64,000 nucleotides of DNA. Source: an uncultured Carboxylicivirga sp. (GTDB taxonomy: Bacteria > Bacteroidota > Bacteroidia > Bacteroidales > Marinilabiliaceae). The stretch's first letter is position 1, and every line of letters begins with the position of its first letter. Shown piece after piece: positions 17,134-26,118 of this stretch. The stretch is from positions 4,250,501 through 4,314,500 of the forward strand of contig NZ_OY764327.1 in NCBI RefSeq assembly GCF_963668385.1. Reading direction: 5' to 3'. The notes beneath the pieces were generated by a model. It was not told the origin of the DNA and searched no databases. It saw only the letters and a program-made list of their open reading frames with translations. The position numbers were made by a program, and so were the translations under genes.

Positions 17134-17814
17134 ATGAAGGAACTATTTGAAGCTGCGTTTTCAGGGGTGAATTTGATCCCTACAGTTTTTCTATTGTTGA
17201 TATTGGTCTACTGGATATTTGTCATTATTGGTGCCATGGATATGGATGTTATCAATATTGATATTGAAACCGATGTTGATTTGGACGTAGATGTGGATGT
17301 TGATGCAGATGTGGATTCAGATGTTGATGCCGATAGCCACGATATAGGTTCAGTAGCCTTTCTCAACTCTATTCTAACCTTCTTCAACCTAGGTAAAATA
17401 CCCTTTATGGTATGGTTAAGTTTCCTGATAATTCCCATGTGGGTCATATCAATCCTCTTTAATCATTATCTTCATAATAGTTCCTTTTTGATTTCATTAG
17501 TGGCATTAATTCCCAATTTGGTGGCAAGTTTATTAGTGTCTAAAGTTCTTACAACACCTATTGCTGCTATCTTTACTAAGATTAAAAAGAACGACGACGA
17601 TTCGTTTAAATATACCGGTAAAATGTGTACCGTACTAATGCAAGCCAGCCATAATCGTTTTGGGCAGGCCGAAATTAAGCGCGATGGAAATACCTATCGT
17701 GTAAATATCCTTACCAAAGATGAATCAATTGTACTTGATAAAGGTCAAACCGCATTGATTATCGAATTTATTCCTGAAAAGAAATGTTATTTAGTAGAAC
17801 CCTATAAAATCTAA
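17134..17814 (+). CDS. YqiJ/NfeD-like OB-fold membrane protein with Asp-Val repeat
   Basis: A 226-residue protein. Membrane helices are at about 14-34 (LIPTVFLLLILVYWIFVIIG) and two more at about 88-105 and 115-140. C-terminal residues about 155-226 form a small beta-rich OB-like domain (YTGKMCTVL...GQAEIKRDGNTYRVN). Between helices 1 and 2 lies an unusual loop of alternating Asp-Val/Ala (about residues 38-65). Proteins of this type sit beside flotillins in E. coli (yqiJ-yqiK) and B. subtilis (yuaF-yuaG) and assist assembly of flotillin microdomains. It ends three bases before the flotillin gene. Confidence 0.85.
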   Translation: MKELFEAAFSGVNLIPTVFLLLILVYWIFVIIGAMDMDVINIDIETDVDLDVDVDVDADVDSDVDADSHDIGSVAFLNSILTFFNLGKIPFMVWLSFLIIPMWVISILFNHYLHNSSFLISLVALIPNLVASLLVSKVLTTPIAAIFTKIKKNDDDSFKYTGKMCTVLMQASHNRFGQAEIKRDGNTYRVNILTKDESIVLDKGQTALIIEFIPEKKCYLVEPYKI

Positions 17815-17817
17815 AGA

Positions 17818-19953
17818 ATGATACAATCATTGAGCTTATCGGTAATTGTTTTACTGGTAGTAGTTGCAATTGGTATAATTGCACTGATTATAAAAACCTA
17901 TCGCAAGGCAACGCAAGGGCATGCTTTGGTACGAACCGGTGCTGGTGGAGCAAAGGTTACTTTTACCGGTTTTTTTGTAATTCCTATTCTTCATCGTATG
18001 GAGGTGATGGATATTACTTTGAAAACGGTTACCATTGAACGTCAAGGAAAAGATGGTTTAATCTGTAGAGACAATATGAGAGCTGATATTAAAGTGGCTT
18101 TCTTTGTGCGTGTAAATAAAACCAGTGAAGATGTTATTCAGGTAGCCCAGTCCATTGGATGTAACAGAGCATCTGACCACAAAGCATTGGTTGAACTGTT
18201 TGATGCTAAATTCTCTGAAGCATTAAAAACAGTAGGTAAGCAGTTTGAATTTGTTGAGTTGTATAACTCACGCGAGAAATTCAAGCATGAAATCTTGAAT
18301 ATCATTGGTACGGATTTGAATGGTTATATCCTTGATGACTGTGCTATTGACTTCTTGGAGCAAACTCCGTTGGAATCGCTATCAGAAAATAATATTCTGG
18401 ATGCTGAAGGTATTAAGAAGATTGTGGAGTTAACTGCCAGACAAAAAATTCTTTCGAATCAGATTGAGCGTGATAAACAAAAAACAATTACTAAGCAGGA
18501 TGTTGAAGCCCGCGAAACTGTGTTGGAGCTCGAACGTCAGTTAGCTGAGACTGAAGAAAACCAAAAACGTGAAGTCGCCAATATTAAAGATCGTCAGGCA
18601 GCTGAGATTGCAAAAGTGGCGCAAGAGCAACGTTTGATTGCAGAACGAGCACGCATTTCTACTGAAGAAGAAATGGAAGTTGCTGAAAAGAATAAAGAAC
18701 GTCAGATTGTAATAGCTGATAAAAACCGTGAAAGAGTAGAAGCGGTTGAGACTGAAGCTGTAGAACAAGAACGTGCTTTAAAACAAACGGAACGTGAAAA
18801 AGTAGTAACTCTGGCGCAGATTGCGAAAGAGAAAGAGGTGGAAATGCAGAAAAAGCAGATTCAGGAAGTTATTCGCGAACGTGTTGAAGTAGAAAAAGCA
18901 ACTGTTGCTGAACAAGAAAAAATTAAGGATACGCAAGAATTTGCAACTGCCGATAGAGCTAAGAAAGTGGCTATTACTAAAGCTGAAATGGATGCGGAAG
19001 AAGCATTTGTTCGCGAGATTAAAGCTGCTGAAGCATCGAAAAATGCTGCTGAGCACAATGCTAAAACTAAGTTGATTGATGCAGAAGCTGAATTTGCTGC
19101 TGCAGGTAAGAAAGCAGAAGCTACTAAAATTATGGCTGAGGCTAAAGCTGCCGAAGAAGCTGCAATGGGAGTTGCTGAAGCACAAGTAATCGAAGCTAAG
19201 GCTGACGCAATGGAAAAACAAGGTGTTAACGAGGCTCGTATTATGGAATTAAAAGCTACTGCCGAGGCGAAAGGAACCAAAGCCAGAGCTGAAGCTGAAG
19301 CAGAATCAATCCAAAAAGTGGGTGAGTCAGAAGCTGAAGTGATCAAAGCAAAAGCTATGGCGGAAGCTGAAAAAGGTCAGGCTGAAAACAAAGTTCTGGA
19401 CGAGCGTTATGCTGTTGAAGCAAAAGGTATCGAAGAGAAAGGTATGGCCATGAAGAAACTGGATGCTGTTGGTCGCGACCACGAAGAATTCAAATTGAAA
19501 CTGGATATGGAAAAAGAGCTTGAATTGGCTCGTATCAATATTCAGAAAGGTATTGCAGATGCTCAGTCTCAGGTTATTGCTGAAGCATTAAAAGCTGCTA
19601 ATATCGACATTGTTGGTGGTGAAACCATGTTCTTCGATAAGATTATTGGATCTATTACCCAAGGTAAACAAGTAGATAAAGTGGTAAAAAACAGCGAAAT
19701 CATTACAGGCATTAAAGAGCATTTCTTTGATAGTCCGGATGGAAAAAGCTTTAAAGATCAGTTTGCTACATTTATTGACCAGTTTGGAATTTCATCGGAA
19801 GATATTCGTAATCTAAGTATCAGTGCTTTAATTGGTCAGATGATGGAACAAAATACCGATAAAAAAACCGGTAGTATGCTTTCAAGCTTGAATGGTATAG
19901 CTAAAAGTTTGGGAGTATCTAATAGTAATGCTAAAAGTTTAGGTTTAATCTAA
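17818..19953 (+). CDS. Flotillin (YqiK/YuaG-type SPFH protein)
   Basis: A 711-residue flotillin. An N-terminal membrane helix (about 5-25, SLSVIVLLVVVAIGIIALII) is followed by an SPFH/band-7 domain (about 35-200, including VTFTGFFVIPILHRMEVMDI). A very long flotillin coiled coil (about 205-580) is dense in Glu-Ala and Lys-Ala heptads (AEAKAAEEAAMGVAEAQVIEA). The C-terminal region lacks the usual extra hydrophobic segment. Flotillins scaffold lipid microdomains in the inner membrane. It is coupled to the YqiJ-like gene and followed, after a hairpin, by the giant AAA ATPase. The repetitive E/A/K codons produce spurious long frames on the opposite strand. Confidence 0.95.
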   Translation: MIQSLSLSVIVLLVVVAIGIIALIIKTYRKATQGHALVRTGAGGAKVTFTGFFVIPILHRMEVMDITLKTVTIERQGKDGLICRDNMRADIKVAFFVRVNKTSEDVIQVAQSIGCNRASDHKALVELFDAKFSEALKTVGKQFEFVELYNSREKFKHEILNIIGTDLNGYILDDCAIDFLEQTPLESLSENNILDAEGIKKIVELTARQKILSNQIERDKQKTITKQDVEARETVLELERQLAETEENQKREVANIKDRQAAEIAKVAQEQRLIAERARISTEEEMEVAEKNKERQIVIADKNRERVEAVETEAVEQERALKQTEREKVVTLAQIAKEKEVEMQKKQIQEVIRERVEVEKATVAEQEKIKDTQEFATADRAKKVAITKAEMDAEEAFVREIKAAEASKNAAEHNAKTKLIDAEAEFAAAGKKAEATKIMAEAKAAEEAAMGVAEAQVIEAKADAMEKQGVNEARIMELKATAEAKGTKARAEAEAESIQKVGESEAEVIKAKAMAEAEKGQAENKVLDERYAVEAKGIEEKGMAMKKLDAVGRDHEEFKLKLDMEKELELARINIQKGIADAQSQVIAEALKAANIDIVGGETMFFDKIIGSITQGKQVDKVVKNSEIITGIKEHFFDSPDGKSFKDQFATFIDQFGISSEDIRNLSISALIGQMMEQNTDKKTGSMLSSLNGIAKSLGVSNSNAKSLGLI

Positions 19954-19975
19954 GCGAAATAATACTTCAAAAAAA

Positions 19976-20008
19976 GGAGCGGTTCTCAGTAAAATGGGAA
20001 TCGTTTCT
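19976..20008 (+). terminator. Hairpin after the flotillin gene
   Basis: GGAGCGGTTCTCA and TGGGAATCGTTTCT pair with two G-U wobbles around a short A-rich loop, 22 bases after the stop. The T-tract is poor, so read-through to the AAA gene is likely. Confidence 0.5.
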
Positions 20009-20136
20009 ATATTAACATTAATACCATAGATTAATATAATTGTTTTTAATCTCCATAATCTGTGGTTGATGATGAAAGAATTGAATATTTGTTCATGTCA
20101 GGTTAGTCAATCAACCTATAACTAACACTTGATTTT

Positions 20137-23100
20137 ATGTCTGAGAATCAAAATACCAGCCCCGAAAATAAAGTACAGCTCGAAGAAGGAACTTACGAGA
20201 TTATTAAGAACCGTCTTCGAAAGAATGCTGACGACCTTGACCAACGATTGGAAAAGCTGAATGCTGCCCGTAAAGAGGTGTTTGGATCGGTAGAAAGTAC
20301 GCTAATTGCTACTGATCGCATCAATACTCAAAATAATTGTACGCCAGCCGATATGGTTGCATTGGGCGAAACCATGCTGTTTGGGTACAATGTGACCATG
20401 GGTTTAAAAACCAAAACATCGTTGGACGACGTTTTCAGTGTTTACGATTTCAAAGAGCATAAATTCACACAGAAAAACATGAATATAATCGGTAACCAAC
20501 AGTTTGTTGCCGACTTCGAAAATTTATACGAATACTACAAAGAAACGCAGTTCCGTAAGTTTGCTATCATAGGCCCCAATTTGTTTATGATTTTTCAAAC
20601 CGGAAAAAATACCGAAGACATCAAGGCTTTTAAGTGGTTGATGAAGGGTGAGCAACTCGAATATCTTGGAAACAGAAGTACGCATGAGGTAGTATTGCCC
20701 GATCAGCATGAGTTTCAATGGGTAAAAGCAAAGAGAGAACAATATGTTTATGGCGAGTTTCCTCATGTATCTATTGAAGATATTGTGTTTGTGGAAGCTG
20801 TTGGAGGTGATATTACCTTTAAGATTGAAGACAATACTGACACCGGCATGGGTATTTATGCCGAAGAAGTGGAAGTAAAAGATCAAACACTGGATGATGC
20901 TGATATCGACTATGCCATTATTGGTAACCTTATAGTAGTTCGTATTCTTCCATATAAGGAAAAAGAATATCGTTATTTTGTATATAACTCCAAAGTAAAG
21001 GAAGTAAAACGCATTGATGCACTTGAAGATTCTTGTGTTTTGCTGCCTGATAACCAGGGAATCATATTTGCCAATGGTTACTACCTTCAGAATGGGCAAT
21101 TTAAATTGTTCGATGGTGAGTTTAAGGATCTGATGTTCGAAAGAAGGGTAGCCTCGGTGAATGGTGAGGATTTTCTGTATACCTTTTTTAATCGTGAGGT
21201 GGGTGCCAATGTATTGTTGATCTATAATCTAATCAACCAAAAGATTGATACGCCTATTGTTTGTAATGGCTTCTCCATTTTTGAAACAGGTGAGCTATGT
21301 TATTTCAAAAAGCCTGATGAACCTACACGCCACCATGTGATACAAATGTGGCAAACGCCTTTTATGTCCATCGAATATCAAAAACAACCCACTAATAATA
21401 ACCGATTGTTTAAAATCGGAAACAAAGATGTGGTGAAGGCTATGGCTGAGTGTAACGAGGTGATTCTTCTGGTGAATAAAGATGAGTCTTATTCGGGTGT
21501 TTATGGTGATTTGGTGAAGCGATGCACCGATGTGATGGATACCTATTATTGGTTGGCCGAGGAGGATGCCTTTGATCTTAAATCACCATTAGTTAAGATC
21601 AAAGAATCAGCCTTTTCAGCCATTACTGAGTATGAAAAGGTTCGCAATATAAGAAAGAATACCAAGGATAGGGTTAAGGAAACGGATGATAAGGTAAATG
21701 AGATTATTAGTCATCTGAACAGGCAGAATATGAATCATATCGACAGATATGTTGATATGTTGGCTGCATTACGAACGGTTCGTGGTGAGATAATTACGTT
21801 GCGAGAGCTTCGTTATGTGGATATGGATAAGGTGCAAAAGCTCGAAACAGAGGTGGAAGAAAGAACGCAAAGCTTATCGCAGAATTGTGTTACTTTTCTT
21901 TTGCGCGATGAAGCTTTAGATTCGTACAATCAAAAAGTAGAAGAGATAAGAACCAATGTCTCCAAAGTTAAGAAGGTAAGCGAGGCTGATGAATTATCGG
22001 AAAAAATAATGAAGCTGGCAGGTCAGCTGGAAATGCTTATCGATATTGTTAGTAACCTGAAGATTGAAGATGCTACTCAAACCACGCAGATCATCAATAA
22101 TATTTCGGGTGTTTATTCGCAATTTAACCTGATTAAGTCGGAGCTGAAAAAGCAACGTAAGGGTTTGCGTGCTGTTGAAGCCAAAGCAGAATTTACTTCG
22201 CAACTGAAGCTGGTTGAACAAGGTATGTTGAACTATATCGACTTATGTGATACACCTGGGAAAGCTGACGAATACCTGTCGAAACTGATGGTTCAACTGG
22301 AAGAACTGGAAGGTAAATTCTCCGACTTTGAAGAGTTTATGGATGGCATTACCGAGAAACGGGAGCAGGTGTATAATGCTTTTGAATCCAAGAAACTGAG
22401 CCTTGTTGAAGAGCGGAATCGTAAAACTACTTCTTTACAATCCTCTGCCGAAAGAATATTAAAAGCGATTCGTAATCGTGTATCGAAGTTTAAGGATGTG
22501 AATGAGGTGAATGGTTATTTTGCTTCGGATCTGATGATTGAGAAAGTACGCGATGTAGTGATTCAACTTAAAGAGCTGGATGATAATGTAAAGGCGGATG
22601 ATCTGGAAAGCAAGTTGAAGTCAGTGAAGGAGGAAACCATCCGTCAGATAAAAGATAAAACCGAATTATTTGAAGAAGGTGCCAATATCATCAAGTTTGG
22701 TAATCATAAATTCTCGGTGAATACGCAGCCTTTGGAGCTTTCGATGGTGAATAAGGACGGGGAGATGTATTATCATCTTACCGGAACCAACTTTTTTGAG
22801 AAGGTGACCAATGCCGATTTTCAGGCTACCAAAACTATCTGGAACCAGTTATTGCCATCGGAGAACGATCGGGTTTATCGTGCTGAGTATTTGGCTTATC
22901 TACTGTATACTTCATCTGCCAATAAAGAAGAAGGGCATTTGAGTTTGAAGGAGCTGAGTGAGTTAGAACCCAAAGATCTGGTTAGCTATGTGCAAAAAGG
23001 AATGTCGGTAAGATACAACGAGGGCTATGCAAAAGGCATTCATGATGAGGATGCTGCTATTATTCTAAAAGAATTACTGAATGTATATTTCAATGCTGGG

Positions 23101-25038
23101 TTGTTACGTTATTCGGCTGATGCACGTGCCATGGCCGAGTATTTCTGGAATGTGTATTGTAATGATGAATTGCGGAAAGATTTAAATAATAACCTGAAGG
23201 GTGCTGGTTTAATTGTTCAGGTCTTTCCTGAGACCAAACAGTTTGATTACTTGATTGACACATTGGAGGGATTGTTAAAGGAATTTCAGGAAAAGGAAAA
23301 CCTGTTTTGTACCCCAATCATCAACGATGCTGCACAGTTTTTGTTTTATCAGATGGCCGAAGCTGATGAATTCATCATATCGAAAGATGCAGTGAGTTTG
23401 TTGGATGGCTTTACCGCCTATTTGCGTAAAAACAGGGCAACTAAAAATTACGAAGCATCTATAAAACCTTTGGAGGAAGATAAAAAAGCCTCGTACCGAT
23501 TAATCCGTAAGTGGGTAAAAGCCTATCTTAACATGGAAAAGCAATCGGAAGAATATCTGAATGAGGTTACGATTACATTAATGCTGGATTCGAAACTAAG
23601 AAAGCAACTGATCGATCAGCCGGTGCATAATGTATTGGGTGGCTTAAAAGGTTCTCATCAGCTTATTGAGGAGCAACAGTATCGTTTCCACTTTAATCGG
23701 TTTATGGATAAGCTGAGGACTTTTAGTGGCGATAGCGTTATTAAATATGAGCAATATAACTTTCTGAAAAAGCAATTGGTGAAAGATTGTTCAGACGATT
23801 TACGTTTGAATGAGTTTAAGCCTCGTGTGCTCACATCGTTTGTACGAAATAAGTTGATAGATAAGGTTTATCTGCCATTGATTGGTAATAACCTGGCCAA
23901 ACAAATTGGAGCCGAAGGAGCTGGTAAACGTACCGATTTAATGGGTATGTTACTTCTGATTTCGCCTCCGGGATATGGTAAAACCACTTTGATGGAATAC
24001 CTGGCAAGTCGTTTGGGAATCATCTTTATGAAGATCAACGGTCCGTCTATTGGTCATGCTATTACATCGCTTGATCCTTCTGAAGCAGCCAATGCCGCTG
24101 CCCGTGAGGAATTAGAGAAACTGAATCTGGCTTTTGAAATGGGCGATAACGTAATGATTTACCTTGACGATATTCAGCACTGTAATCCTGAGTTTTTGCA
24201 GAAGTTCATTTCCCTTTGTGATGCTCAACGTAAGGTGGAAGGGGTCTACAAAGGCAAGAGTAAAACCTACGATTTCAGGGGCAAGAAAGTGTGTGTGGTA
24301 ATGGCTGGTAACCCTTATACCGAGAGTGGTGAGAAGTTCAAGATTCCTGATATGTTGGCCAACCGTGCCGATATCTACAATATTGGTGATATTATTGGCG
24401 GCTCCGATGAAGAATTCAAGATGAGTTATATCGAAAACTCTTTAACATCGAATCCGATATTGAATAAACTGGCCACCAAAAGTCAAAAGGATTTATATAC
24501 CCTAATTTCCATCGCTCAAACCGGTCGAAAAGACGGGTTGGAGTTTGAATCGGCTCATACGCCTGAAGAAGTGAATGAATACGTAACGGTGCTTAAAAAG
24601 CTGATAATAGCTCGAGATGTTATCTTGAAAGTGAATCTCGAATACATCGCTTCAGCTGCTCAGGCAGATGAATATCGTACAGAACCACCATTTAAATTGC
24701 AGGGATCGTATCGCGATATGAATAAGATATCGGAGAAGATTCTACCTGTAATGAATGATCAGGAACTGGAAACGTTGCTTCAATCGCATTATCGAAACGA
24801 AGCGCAGACCTTAACCAGTGGTGCTGAAGCAAACATCCTGAAGTTTAAAGAAATTTATGGTGTGATTACCGAAGAAGAACAAGCTCGCTGGAAAGAGTTA
24901 AAAGAGACTTTTGTTCGCAATAACAAACTAAGAGGAATGGGTGAAAATAACCAAACAGCCCATGTTCTGGTTCAGATGGAAGAAATTGCCAAAGGTGTGT
25001 TGGGTATTAAAGAAGAGATAGGCAAGAGTAAGAATTAG
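20137..25038 (+). CDS. Giant AAA+ ATPase, DUF3686 / 'DNA repair ATPase' type (1633 aa)
   Basis: Residues 1-60 are helical. About 65-450 form a beta-rich, propeller-like region of the kind classed as DUF3686. About 490-870 are a long coiled coil. A helical region follows, then a C-terminal AAA+ module: Walker A PPGYGKTT at 1277-1284, Walker B VMIYLDD with Asp1344-Asp1345, sensor-1 MAGN at 1389-1392 and an arginine-finger candidate Arg1410 in ANRAD. The Walker B carries Asp where Glu is usual. Homologues are often labelled 'DNA repair ATPase' with little evidence. Placement beside PspA and flotillin argues for a membrane-associated disassembly or remodelling ATPase, by analogy with Vps4 acting on ESCRT-III. 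Confidence 0.88.
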   Translation: MSENQNTSPENKVQLEEGTYEIIKNRLRKNADDLDQRLEKLNAARKEVFGSVESTLIATDRINTQNNCTPADMVALGETMLFGYNVTMGLKTKTSLDDVFSVYDFKEHKFTQKNMNIIGNQQFVADFENLYEYYKETQFRKFAIIGPNLFMIFQTGKNTEDIKAFKWLMKGEQLEYLGNRSTHEVVLPDQHEFQWVKAKREQYVYGEFPHVSIEDIVFVEAVGGDITFKIEDNTDTGMGIYAEEVEVKDQTLDDADIDYAIIGNLIVVRILPYKEKEYRYFVYNSKVKEVKRIDALEDSCVLLPDNQGIIFANGYYLQNGQFKLFDGEFKDLMFERRVASVNGEDFLYTFFNREVGANVLLIYNLINQKIDTPIVCNGFSIFETGELCYFKKPDEPTRHHVIQMWQTPFMSIEYQKQPTNNNRLFKIGNKDVVKAMAECNEVILLVNKDESYSGVYGDLVKRCTDVMDTYYWLAEEDAFDLKSPLVKIKESAFSAITEYEKVRNIRKNTKDRVKETDDKVNEIISHLNRQNMNHIDRYVDMLAALRTVRGEIITLRELRYVDMDKVQKLETEVEERTQSLSQNCVTFLLRDEALDSYNQKVEEIRTNVSKVKKVSEADELSEKIMKLAGQLEMLIDIVSNLKIEDATQTTQIINNISGVYSQFNLIKSELKKQRKGLRAVEAKAEFTSQLKLVEQGMLNYIDLCDTPGKADEYLSKLMVQLEELEGKFSDFEEFMDGITEKREQVYNAFESKKLSLVEERNRKTTSLQSSAERILKAIRNRVSKFKDVNEVNGYFASDLMIEKVRDVVIQLKELDDNVKADDLESKLKSVKEETIRQIKDKTELFEEGANIIKFGNHKFSVNTQPLELSMVNKDGEMYYHLTGTNFFEKVTNADFQATKTIWNQLLPSENDRVYRAEYLAYLLYTSSANKEEGHLSLKELSELEPKDLVSYVQKGMSVRYNEGYAKGIHDEDAAIILKELLNVYFNAGLLRYSADARAMAEYFWNVYCNDELRKDLNNNLKGAGLIVQVFPETKQFDYLIDTLEGLLKEFQEKENLFCTPIINDAAQFLFYQMAEADEFIISKDAVSLLDGFTAYLRKNRATKNYEASIKPLEEDKKASYRLIRKWVKAYLNMEKQSEEYLNEVTITLMLDSKLRKQLIDQPVHNVLGGLKGSHQLIEEQQYRFHFNRFMDKLRTFSGDSVIKYEQYNFLKKQLVKDCSDDLRLNEFKPRVLTSFVRNKLIDKVYLPLIGNNLAKQIGAEGAGKRTDLMGMLLLISPPGYGKTTLMEYLASRLGIIFMKINGPSIGHAITSLDPSEAANAAAREELEKLNLAFEMGDNVMIYLDDIQHCNPEFLQKFISLCDAQRKVEGVYKGKSKTYDFRGKKVCVVMAGNPYTESGEKFKIPDMLANRADIYNIGDIIGGSDEEFKMSYIENSLTSNPILNKLATKSQKDLYTLISIAQTGRKDGLEFESAHTPEEVNEYVTVLKKLIIARDVILKVNLEYIASAAQADEYRTEPPFKLQGSYRDMNKISEKILPVMNDQELETLLQSHYRNEAQTLTSGAEANILKFKEIYGVITEEEQARWKELKETFVRNNKLRGMGENNQTAHVLVQMEEIAKGVLGIKEEIGKSKN

Positions 25039-25054
25039 GATATTTCTTAAGAAA

Positions 25055-25098
25055 GGATCGCATTTTTATAGCCACATTGGCTAATTAAGATGCGATCC
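25055..25098 (+). terminator. Nested inverted repeat after the AAA gene
   Basis: GGATCGCAT (25055-25063) pairs perfectly with ATGCGATCC (25090-25098). The enclosed loop contains a second small stem, TAGCC/GGCTA. There is no U-tract, so it may stabilise the 3' end rather than terminate. Confidence 0.5.
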
Positions 25099-25184
25099 GT
25101 AACTTATCCGGATTTCGTATTATAATGATTGTAAACTATTGCCTCTTTTAGTAACTTATGTACGTTTTAAACGTTGTAAGGAAC

Positions 25185-25817
25185 ATGATTTCTAAGTATA
25201 GCATACAACTGTTTTTAATTTTACTACTTCTTCCTGTTGGCTTATTGGCGCAGGATCATAAAGAAATTACCAAAGAAGACGGAAGACTGGTATTTAAATA
25301 TATCGAATCTTCGGCTGGTGTTAAAGATGGTGGTTATCAGCTTTTTTACAAAGACCATTTGCTCGAGAATGGGCAATACAGCATGGGTAAAAAAGTGGGT
25401 AAATGGCAGTATTTTAACTTTAATAAAATACTCGAATACGAATACGATTTTGATAATAGTTTGGTTACACGCGTTGGAGGTGACAAAATATCAGAAAATA
25501 CCCGATTTAATACACCCTGTTATTTCGAAGGGAGCCCTTTAATTCCTTACTTATTTATGGTAACCAATGTTATTTATCCTAAATCAGCCATAAGTAATGA
25601 TATTACAGGTAGAGTGGTTCTTACTTTAAAAATCAATGAAGAGGGTAAGGTCTATGGCTTCTATATTTCTGAAAAACTGAATTATCTTTTAGATAAAGCT
25701 GTGTTGGATGCAGCACTTAAAATTCCTGACGATTGGCATTTCTTTCCGGCTACTAAAGAAGGTAAAATGCTTTTAAGCGAATATACCATCCCTATTGAAT
25801 TTGAGTTAGCGAGGTAG
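25185..25817 (+). CDS. TonB C-terminal-domain protein with MORN-like segment
   Basis: From the ATG at 25185 this is a 210-residue protein with a signal peptide (about 1-22, SIQLFLILLLLPVGLLAQ). A YwqK/MORN-like stretch follows (LLENGQYSMGKKVGKWQYF, about 62-80), then a TonB C-terminal domain (about 120-205, YPKSAISNDITGRVVLTLKINEEGKVYGF). Unlike classical TonB it has a cleavable signal rather than a retained anchor and no Pro-rich linker, so it may be a periplasmic TonB-fold protein and not an energy transducer. An upstream start at 25158 adds nine residues but spoils the signal peptide. AAGGAA precedes the chosen ATG. Confidence 0.8.
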   Translation: MISKYSIQLFLILLLLPVGLLAQDHKEITKEDGRLVFKYIESSAGVKDGGYQLFYKDHLLENGQYSMGKKVGKWQYFNFNKILEYEYDFDNSLVTRVGGDKISENTRFNTPCYFEGSPLIPYLFMVTNVIYPKSAISNDITGRVVLTLKINEEGKVYGFYISEKLNYLLDKAVLDAALKIPDDWHFFPATKEGKMLLSEYTIPIEFELAR

Positions 25818-26118
25818 ATTCATTGTTTATGGTAAGAAAATATGTGGTGTTAATCTTATTTACTTACTTGAACAGTCCTAATTATTGACAAAACTACCCA
25901 ATTCCCACAATACAAAAGGTATTGCCATAATAACATAAGGGCTATTGAAATAATATTGGCAGATGAAGTATAAGGTAGTATGCGATTATACCTTCTGAAA
26001 CTCTTAATGGGTAAGGCTTATAAATGGTACGTACCAACTTTAAACATGGTACGTACTAAGTTAACAAATGGTACGTACCAAGTATAGTCGTTGGTACGTA
26101 CCAAGTTTACACTATGCT
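25818..26118. other. Convergent intergenic region with palindrome array
   Basis: These 301 bases separate the 3' ends of the TonB-like gene and the HU-related gene. No frame in it looks coding. Its only clear content is the four-copy TGGTACGTACCA array at 26025-26103; no T-tract terminator was seen. Confidence 0.6.
26025..26103. repeat. Four regularly spaced TGGTACGTACCA palindromes
   Basis: Copies begin at 26025, 26047 (one base changed, ending TACTA), 26069 and 26092, i.e. steps of 22, 22 and 23 bases, about two helical turns. Each is a perfect 12-bp palindrome except the second, and flanks are A/T-rich (AA before, AAGT/AACT after). The array looks like a multi-site binding target or nested hairpins. 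Confidence 0.8.

Noticed and set aside
18541-19346. Several long minus-strand reading frames, up to 161 residues, under the flotillin gene
   Set aside because: They are shadows of the Glu-Ala-Lys-rich coiled coil; their Ser/Phe- or Ala/Ser-rich products have no domain and lie wholly inside a well-supported gene.
26025-26103. Palindrome array considered as a promoter operator
   Set aside because: It lies between the 3' ends of convergent genes, so ordinary promoter control of either is unlikely; kept as a repeat array.
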